35,056 nt of DNA from the NCBI GenBank assembly GCA_003247575.1, contig QJZC01000068.1, forward strand, positions 1-35,056, written 5' to 3'. Within the stretch, counting starts at the first letter, position 1, and the number at the start of each line of letters is the position of its first letter. The stretch comes from Pseudomonadota bacterium (GTDB taxonomy: Bacteria; Myxococcota_A; UBA9160; SZUA-336). Below, piece by piece: positions 30,261-35,056 of this stretch. The notes below the pieces were generated by a model. It did not search any database. It saw nothing but the letters and a program-made list of their open reading frames with translations, and was not told where the DNA came from. Position numbers and translations under genes: made by a program.

Positions 30261-31322
30261 TCAGCTCGATCGCACCGGAAGCCGGATCAGAAACGTCGCG
30301 CCCGTCGCGTCCGCCGACTTGAGCTCGATGGTTCCTCTGTGGCGCTCGACCAGAGATCGGACCGAAGCCAAACCGGTTCCGCGTCCGGCGCCCTTGGTTG
30401 AAAAACCTGAGGTCCAGAGACGGCCAATGTTCTCTAGCGCCACACCGGGGCCCGTATCGCGCACCTCCAGATCGACCCAGTTCCCGCGACTCGTCATAGT
30501 CACGAAGATCGCCCCGGGACCCTCTCCGAGCGCTTCACGCGCGTTGACCAACAAGTTGCGGAGCACGCGCCGCAAAGCGACCTGAGGCATGTCCGGTTCC
30601 CGATCTGATGACGAGTGGTCGACGATGAACTCGATGGTGCTCGCTGTCATGCGACGCTGTTCATCCACCAACTGGTCGACCGTCCTGTTCACGGAGATCG
30701 TTGGAGACCGAGAGACGACCTTCTGTTCAAGCTCGTGGGCGATCTCGGTCGCCTCACGCACCGACTCCCGAAGATCATGCGCGATCGCGCTCGTCTCCAA
30801 CCGCTCGCCCACGGCATCGAGCAGCATGGCGGAATTCAGAGTCACCGCGAGAAGTGCGTTGTTGAGGTCGTGCACCACTTCCCGAGCGTGGTCGAGGTAC
30901 TCACGCAGGCGTACCGAATCCTCGCTCGAACGCCCCCCAGCCGCGTACTCCCTGCTGACGTCCCGCTGTATCGCCACATATCCGACCAACCCTTGAACGG
31001 GATCGCTGACTGGAGAAATGTGCCAGCGCAGCCTAAAGGCGGAGCCATCCTTGCGGTAGTTCAGCGCCTCCCCGACAAAGCTGCGGCCAGACTCCAGATC
31101 TCGGCGTAGCCTGTCCAGAACTGACCGCTCCGTACCCGGCCCCTGCAGCACGCGAGGAGTCTCGCCCAGGAGCTCATCGGTCGAGTAGCCCGTCAAGTCA
31201 GAGAAGGCTTGATTCGCAAACAGGATCCGCGGACCCGGCAGATCCAGCTCAGCATCCGTGATGAGGATGGAGTCGGGCGCTTGTTCTACGGATTGTGTGA
31301 GCGCTCTTCGAGATAGGCCCAT
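30261..31322 (-). CDS. Orphan PAS histidine kinase with LOV-like PAS lacking the flavin Cys
   Basis: The 353-residue soluble kinase starts at ATG 31322, where the PAS domain begins; the open frame upstream carries no domain. The PAS (10-125) follows the LOV pattern: DSILITDAELDLPGPRILFA, LTGYSTDELLGETPRVLQG, NYRKDGSAFRLRWHISPV and GYVAIQRDVS. In photosensory LOV domains the cysteine sits in NCRFLQG; here those bases encode TPRVLQG, so a covalent flavin adduct is not possible. The H-box is HDLNNALL (His151), the N-box RNLLVNAREAL, then DTGPGV and TKGAGRGTGL. No receiver is attached or adjacent. Ligand and partner are unknown. It is convergent with the acyl-CoA synthetase gene across 159 bp with no clear terminator. 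Confidence 0.9.
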   Translation of the reverse strand: MGLSRRALTQSVEQAPDSILITDAELDLPGPRILFANQAFSDLTGYSTDELLGETPRVLQGPGTERSVLDRLRRDLESGRSFVGEALNYRKDGSAFRLRWHISPVSDPVQGLVGYVAIQRDVSREYAAGGRSSEDSVRLREYLDHAREVVHDLNNALLAVTLNSAMLLDAVGERLETSAIAHDLRESVREATEIAHELEQKVVSRSPTISVNRTVDQLVDEQRRMTASTIEFIVDHSSSDREPDMPQVALRRVLRNLLVNAREALGEGPGAIFVTMTSRGNWVDLEVRDTGPGVALENIGRLWTSGFSTKGAGRGTGLASVRSLVERHRGTIELKSADATGATFLIRLPVRSS

Positions 31323-32479
31323 GGTACAAACTCCGAGCGATGCGGGGATCCTGATGGGGTGTTGGGAAATCCAGGACGATGAGCTGACCCAGCCTGATCC
31401 ACCACACAAGGCAGAGTAGGATGAACCCATGATACCAAGGTAGATACAAATCTTCGGTCCTTTGGGGGCTCGGGTGTGTTGCAACGCCCCCTCTCGCGAG
31501 GCACGACCCCGCCTTGGATGCACTTGGACCGTGCCTTCTAGCCCCACCACGATTTCGACACGTCGCAACGGATCGAGTACCTCCAGAAGCCAACGACTCT
31601 TCAGCATCCGATCGAAGGACGACCAAGCAGGTCGAGGAGAGCCAAGAAGGCGCTGGGAAACCTGCGAAGCATGGCGGCCCAAGCTCGATCACCCTCCCCT
31701 ACGCAGCGTGGGGTTCTCCGGCGAAGCTCTCGAACAAGGCGTCGCGACTCATACACCGAAGGACTCCGCCTGCGAATCACATCCCAATCCCCATGGACGC
31801 GATCGATCCTTCGCACTGGAACGATTCCTCGATCGACTCTCCAGGTCTCCGCATGCGGATCGGTTCGTTCTGCAGGGAGCGCTGCTCCTTCTGGCATGAC
31901 TCGGAGAGACCCTTCGCCCCACCCGAGACGCCGACTTCTTCGGCTTCGGAAATCTCTGGGATTCGGAGCCCGAGTGAATCTTTCCCGAGATCTGCCTGGT
32001 ACCCACGGAGGTGGACCGCATGACCCATGATCCAGATTCGATCGAGGTCCCAGGCCCCCACCCCGACGCCGGCAGGGGAGAGAGCCCCACATTCATCGAC
32101 AACTCCCGCCATGACCCCGAGCCCGTCTGCGGTCACGAGCGGCTCCCACTGAAGGGCGATGTCCTCGAGTAGGCAGGAAGGGACCCGCCGGACGGCTTCA
32201 TGATGTGCGCCCCCGGTGAAACCCAGGTGCAGGAGGAACTCGCGAATGGGGCCTCTCCTGAACGACCGAGCCGACGGGAGGCATCCACTCGAGGAGTCGC
32301 TCGTCGATCGGCTCCGCCGACCGGGCGCTGCCGCCGTGCATTCTCCGCACTGCAGCGCACGGTACGCAGTCGATCTACAGAGCCTCTCCTTTTGTGCGCG
32401 AGCTGGAGAACGCCCGACGTCTCGCGCCGTAAGGTCACCCGAGATGGTATAAGCAGAGGCTCGCACAGCAGGAGGTTCC
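31323..32479. other. Gene-poor 1.15-kb stretch holding a decayed toxin gene
   Basis: Most of this stretch has no recognisable coding sequence apart from the AbiEii-like remnant at 31801-32051. A minus-strand frame around 32130-32260 contains LGFTGGAHHEAVRR and SCLLEDIALQ, which resembles no family I can name with confidence and may be another remnant. A TATAAG hexamer at 32448-32453 may be the -10 of the next gene. No antitoxin gene could be identified upstream of the remnant. Confidence 0.5.
31801..32051 (+). pseudogene. Remnant of an AbiEii/AbiGii-type nucleotidyltransferase toxin
   Basis: In one plus frame the translation reads RSFALERFLDRLSRSPHADRF, then VLQGALLLLA, a TGA (31897-31899), LGETLRPTRDADFFGFGNLW, DSEPE, a TGA (31975-31977), IFPEICLVPTEVDR and HDPDSIEV. 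This follows the start of the AbiEii (DUF1814) toxin family in order: the ALERF.YRLSRSP..DRFVLKGAL segment, the nucleotidyltransferase motif RPTRD.DLLGFG and F.EIC. The first stop sits where homologues have Trp (TGG to TGA). The C-terminal half and any AbiEi antitoxin are missing. It is a relic of a type IV toxin-antitoxin or phage-defence module. No transposase is nearby. Confidence 0.75.
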
Positions 32480-33454
32480 ATGAAGAGATGGCTGCTCCGA
32501 GTCAGTGTATCTGCCTTGGCGGCACTCCTACTCGCCATGATCGTGGGTGGGATCGCATACCAGACGTGGAGAACTCGCGAACTCGAACAGTTGCGCTCGA
32601 ACAGCCAGGTGGTGGACACGGCGCGTGGAAAGGTCGAGTACGCACTTGCAGGCAATGGCTATCCCTTTCTGATGTTCCACGGAAATCCGGGGGGATACGA
32701 TCAGGGAATTGCCGGACCCAGGCGCTACCCCGAGACGTTCGCCAAGCGTCAGGTCATCGCCGTCTCTCGACCTGGATATCTGAGAACGCCGCTCAGCTCG
32801 GGCGCGACGTTCGAGGAGCAGGCGGATCTGTTTGCTGCGCTCCTCGACGAACTCGGAATCGAGAAGGTGTTCGCCTTCGGGGCCTCGGGCGGTGGATATC
32901 CTGCTCTGCAGTTCGCCATGAGGCATCCAGAGCGCTGCCATGGCCTGATTCTACTCGCTCCGTCTGTCCACTATGAGCCGCTCCCCGCGGGCGGATATCA
33001 GGCAGCCATGCGGTACGTGCCTGTACCGAACGTTCTTGCGTGGGTTCTTTCAGGGCCCTTGTTCGAGCTGGTGGCGACGAGCTTCATCCCTGACCTCGAC
33101 CTCGACGACGCCGAGCAGGTGGTCGCCAGCCGAGGCATTCTCAAGACCGTCCTACTCGGCTTCGAGCAGAGACTCCCGGGCATTCGCAACGACATCTTGC
33201 AGAGAGACTTCCCCGAGATCGATGCATGGCCGCTCGAGACGATTTCGGTACCGACCTTGCTGATTCATGGCGACAGGGATGAGAACTCGGTCTATGAGGG
33301 CTCCGTGCATGTAAGGTCGAAGGTGCCGAATGCGCGGCTCGTGACATACGAAGGAGCGGACCACAACATGATCATCACCCGAGGCGACGAGATCCGAGTC
33401 GAGATCGACGAGTTCATGACCCAGGTGATGGGCGGCAGCGAGAGCGAAGGCTGA
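32480..33454 (+). CDS. Membrane-anchored alpha/beta hydrolase
   Basis: The 324-residue product starts at ATG 32480 with a strong AGGAGG 5 nt upstream. A hydrophobic segment at residues 4-27 (WLLRVSVSALAALLLAMIVGG) is an uncleaved anchor or signal peptide, so the enzyme likely faces the periplasm. The catalytic domain has LMFHGNPGG (oxyanion loop, HG 67-68), VIAVSRPGYLRT, nucleophile Ser136 in FAFGASGGGY, Asp267 (LLIHGDRDENS) and His295 (GADHNMII). A glycine-rich GASGGG elbow is seen in esterases and epoxide hydrolase relatives; the substrate is unknown. The gene stands alone, convergent with an aldehyde dehydrogenase, with a hairpin between at 33553-33587. Confidence 0.88.
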   Translation: MKRWLLRVSVSALAALLLAMIVGGIAYQTWRTRELEQLRSNSQVVDTARGKVEYALAGNGYPFLMFHGNPGGYDQGIAGPRRYPETFAKRQVIAVSRPGYLRTPLSSGATFEEQADLFAALLDELGIEKVFAFGASGGGYPALQFAMRHPERCHGLILLAPSVHYEPLPAGGYQAAMRYVPVPNVLAWVLSGPLFELVATSFIPDLDLDDAEQVVASRGILKTVLLGFEQRLPGIRNDILQRDFPEIDAWPLETISVPTLLIHGDRDENSVYEGSVHVRSKVPNARLVTYEGADHNMIITRGDEIRVEIDEFMTQVMGGSESEG

Positions 33455-33552
33455 ACCCGCGCTTTCGGCGGCCACCGAGCGCGTACGCAGTCGGCAAGGT
33501 CTTCGGGATACGGACGGAGAGCTACGGCGATGGATACGCCGTCGATGCCGTA

Positions 33553-33587
33553 GTGATGTTCCCCCGGCAGAGCCGGGCGAGCATCAC
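33553..33587. terminator. 16-bp stem-loop between convergent genes
   Basis: GTGATGTTCCCCCGGC (33553-33568) pairs with 33572-33587 over 15 of 16 positions, including one G-T wobble, around a 3-nt loop AGA. It includes the TGA of the aldehyde dehydrogenase gene and lies 98 bp after the hydrolase stop. It is a good candidate for a bidirectional terminator despite the lack of T-runs. Confidence 0.6.
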
Positions 33588-35047
33588 TCGATCATGCTGA
33601 CTCCCTGCAGATGCGTCAGGCGAAACGCGGGATAGCTCAGCTCGCCGTAGGGTCCGCCCGTCTGCTTCGGTCCGCCGTGTACGGCGATGTAGGGCGGAAA
33701 GCCGATGTGGGAGTCGTTCACCTTGATGATTCCCACGCGGCTCATCCCCGCGATGAACCGCTCGATGACCTGCCGATCCCGCGCCCAGAGCGACGTGCGG
33801 AGTCCGTATGGCGTCGCGTTCATGAACTCGATCACGCGGTCGAGCAGCGCTGCGTCGGGCTCGCGTTCGGGGATCACGATGGGCAGCAGCGGAAAGAAGG
33901 TCTCCTCGTGGACACACTCGAGACGCTGGGCCAGGTCGAGCCCATCGACGCGGAGCGGAGTGGGCTCGAGGAACAGGCCCTTGTACGATGGGCGACCGTC
34001 GACATCGACGCGTTCGCCTCCGAACAGGCGCTTCGCGCCTGCCGCTTCCGCGTCGTTCAACATCTCGAAGAACTGGGCGGGCTTCAGCACCGGGGTGAGC
34101 AGGGTCTCGGAGGAGTGGGCGTCGCCCGGCTGGAGCGCGCGCACCTTGGGCAGGAAGCGCTCCAGGAAGTCGGCTTCGACGTCGGGGTGGATGACTGCGT
34201 ACTTGGGCACCATGCAGATCTGACTCGACCCGTAGAAGCTCTCCAAGAGCGTCTCCGCCGCCCGGTCGAGGTCGGCGTCACGCCAGACCAGGAATCCGTC
34301 GTTGCCAGAGAGCTCGAGCCAGGTCTTCTTTCCCTGGCGATAGGCGTCCTCACCCAGCCGGAGCCCCGTCTTGCTCTCGCCGAAGAAGACGATGTCGTCG
34401 ACGATCGGACTCTGGACCCAGCTGCGGAGAATGCCCGGGCTCGGCCCGCACACGACGTTCAACAGACCACGCGGTGCGCCCCTTCGCTCGAGGATCGGCT
34501 GCACGATCTCGCGGTAGAGATGCATCACACCCAGGGGAACACTGCGCGGTGCCTTTACCACGAGCGCGTTGCCTACCGCGAGCGCCAAGACTCCGACGAT
34601 GCTGTTCGACATCGCGGCGTTCTGCGGCGGATTCAGGCAGACCACGCCGTCGGGCCTGCGCACGATGCGGAGCTTGCGACCGGCGTGCTCGATCTCGTCG
34701 TTCATGTGGCGGGCCAGCCAGCCGAGAGTCTCCGGGCAGGTGTACGAGAGCATGCCCGAGAGCTCCCAGAGCGCGAGCTTGCGCGGGTGCCCCTCGATGG
34801 CGAGAACTTCGATCAGCTCTTCCTTCCGGTCGAGCAGCGCCTGATGCACATCGGCGGCGATCTCCAGTCGCTCCTCCACGGGCACGCGAGCGAACTCCCG
34901 ACTCGCGCGGGACGCCGCCTCGACTGCGAGCTCGGAATAGAGGGGCTCACCCCAGGCACAGCGTGCGGGGACTCGCTCCGGATCCTGATCCTCGACACGG
35001 ATTCGGCCGAGGTCGAGCTGTCGCTTGAGCGTGAGGGCGGCGTCCAC
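33584..35047 (-). CDS. Aldehyde dehydrogenase family protein, probably cut at the window edge
   Basis: At least 487 residues of an NAD(P)-dependent aldehyde dehydrogenase: SNSIVGVLALAVGNALVVKA (nucleotide-binding Lys165), VFFGESKTG, LELSGNDGFLV with catalytic Glu245, YGSSQICMVPKYAV with catalytic Cys278, and HEETFFPLLPIV with LRTSLWARD. It oxidises an aldehyde to an acid; substrate unknown. LELSG replaces the usual LELGG, and PKYAV follows the Cys in place of the usual QRVYV, so it belongs to a divergent branch. The GTG at 35047 is the first start inside the window, but the frame stays open to the edge (IRDV), so the true start probably lies outside. The C-terminus is complete. Confidence 0.9.
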   Translation of the reverse strand: MDAALTLKRQLDLGRIRVEDQDPERVPARCAWGEPLYSELAVEAASRASREFARVPVEERLEIAADVHQALLDRKEELIEVLAIEGHPRKLALWELSGMLSYTCPETLGWLARHMNDEIEHAGRKLRIVRRPDGVVCLNPPQNAAMSNSIVGVLALAVGNALVVKAPRSVPLGVMHLYREIVQPILERRGAPRGLLNVVCGPSPGILRSWVQSPIVDDIVFFGESKTGLRLGEDAYRQGKKTWLELSGNDGFLVWRDADLDRAAETLLESFYGSSQICMVPKYAVIHPDVEADFLERFLPKVRALQPGDAHSSETLLTPVLKPAQFFEMLNDAEAAGAKRLFGGERVDVDGRPSYKGLFLEPTPLRVDGLDLAQRLECVHEETFFPLLPIVIPEREPDAALLDRVIEFMNATPYGLRTSLWARDRQVIERFIAGMSRVGIIKVNDSHIGFPPYIAVHGGPKQTGGPYGELSYPAFRLTHLQGVSMIE

Positions 35048-35056
35048 ATCACGGAT

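Noticed and set aside
31323..31682. N-terminal extension of the orphan PAS kinase to 31682
   Set aside because: The 120 added residues show no domain and the PAS domain starts right after ATG 31322.
32130..32260. Minus-strand frame with LGFTGGAHHEAVRR and SCLLEDIALQ
   Set aside because: It reads as protein-like, but I cannot assign a family or a start, and it runs antisense into the AbiEii remnant; possibly another relic.
1..35056. RNA genes, CRISPR arrays and transposases
   Set aside because: No cloverleaf, no regularly spaced palindromic repeats with unique spacers, and no transposase motif were seen; the tandem repeats at 21659 and 22259 have no spacers.

Overview
High-GC bacterial chromosome with dense genes, short intergenic gaps and many GTG starts. 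The gene families point to Myxococcota or a related former deltaproteobacterial lineage: a very large MalT/SARP-type ATPase, a MarR-GNAT fusion, a methanogen-output-domain (MetOD1) protein paired with a hybrid kinase, a bacterial caspase, a TolB-like winged-helix regulator, and many secreted or lipoprotein products of unknown function. This assignment is inference; there is no rRNA or other marker. I saw no tRNA, rRNA, CRISPR array, transposase or prophage gene.

Layout. 1-6.4 kb: a frameshifted MarR-GNAT regulator, a small Cys-rich secreted protein with a strong hairpin in its leader, a 1109-residue signalling ATPase with a perfect CRP-type half-site pair upstream, and a VOC/glyoxalase protein. 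6.4-11.5 kb: the most interesting block. A caspase-like peptidase and an SHSLG-type alpha/beta hydrolase overlap by 4 bp on the minus strand. Divergent from them are a MetOD1 protein and a hybrid histidine kinase that overlap by 37 bp. An inverted repeat lies between the two operons. A truncated GNAT gene abuts the kinase 3' end. 11.9-16.6 kb: two secreted or lipoprotein genes of unknown function, a secreted Cys-rich TIM-barrel-like protein, and a DUF4143 ATPase whose Walker A region lies upstream of any ordinary start codon. 17-22.3 kb: TauE/SafE exporter, winged-helix/TolB-like regulator, XRE regulator divergent from a small membrane protein, DUF4126 membrane protein preceded by four 14-bp tandem repeats, and a thioredoxin-like gene with a one-base frameshift. 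22.7-25.9 kb: a MacA/MacB-type export operon (adaptor, ATPase, permease). 26-31.3 kb: FAD monooxygenase, tandem GNAT with an internal deletion, acyl-CoA synthetase and an orphan PAS histidine kinase. 31.3-35 kb: a decayed AbiEii-type toxin remnant, a membrane-anchored alpha/beta hydrolase and an aldehyde dehydrogenase that reaches the right edge.

How the genes may work together. The caspase-hydrolase pair plus divergent MetOD1-kinase could be a sensor-controlled effector (stress, conflict or cell-death) module; this is inference from gene order and families. The MacAB-type genes form a complete inner-membrane/periplasmic pump without an outer-membrane channel in the window. The acyl-CoA synthetase, FAD monooxygenase, hydrolase and aldehyde dehydrogenase suggest lipid or aromatic metabolism but are not one operon.

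Two themes recur. First, four genes (MarR-GNAT, DUF4143, winged-helix, XRE) have a -10-like hexamer ending 3-10 nt before the start codon and no Shine-Dalgarno sequence, which suggests leaderless mRNAs. Second, several genes are damaged: frameshifts in MarR-GNAT and thioredoxin, truncation or deletion in two GNAT genes, nonsense codons in AbiEii, and a lost start codon in DUF4143.
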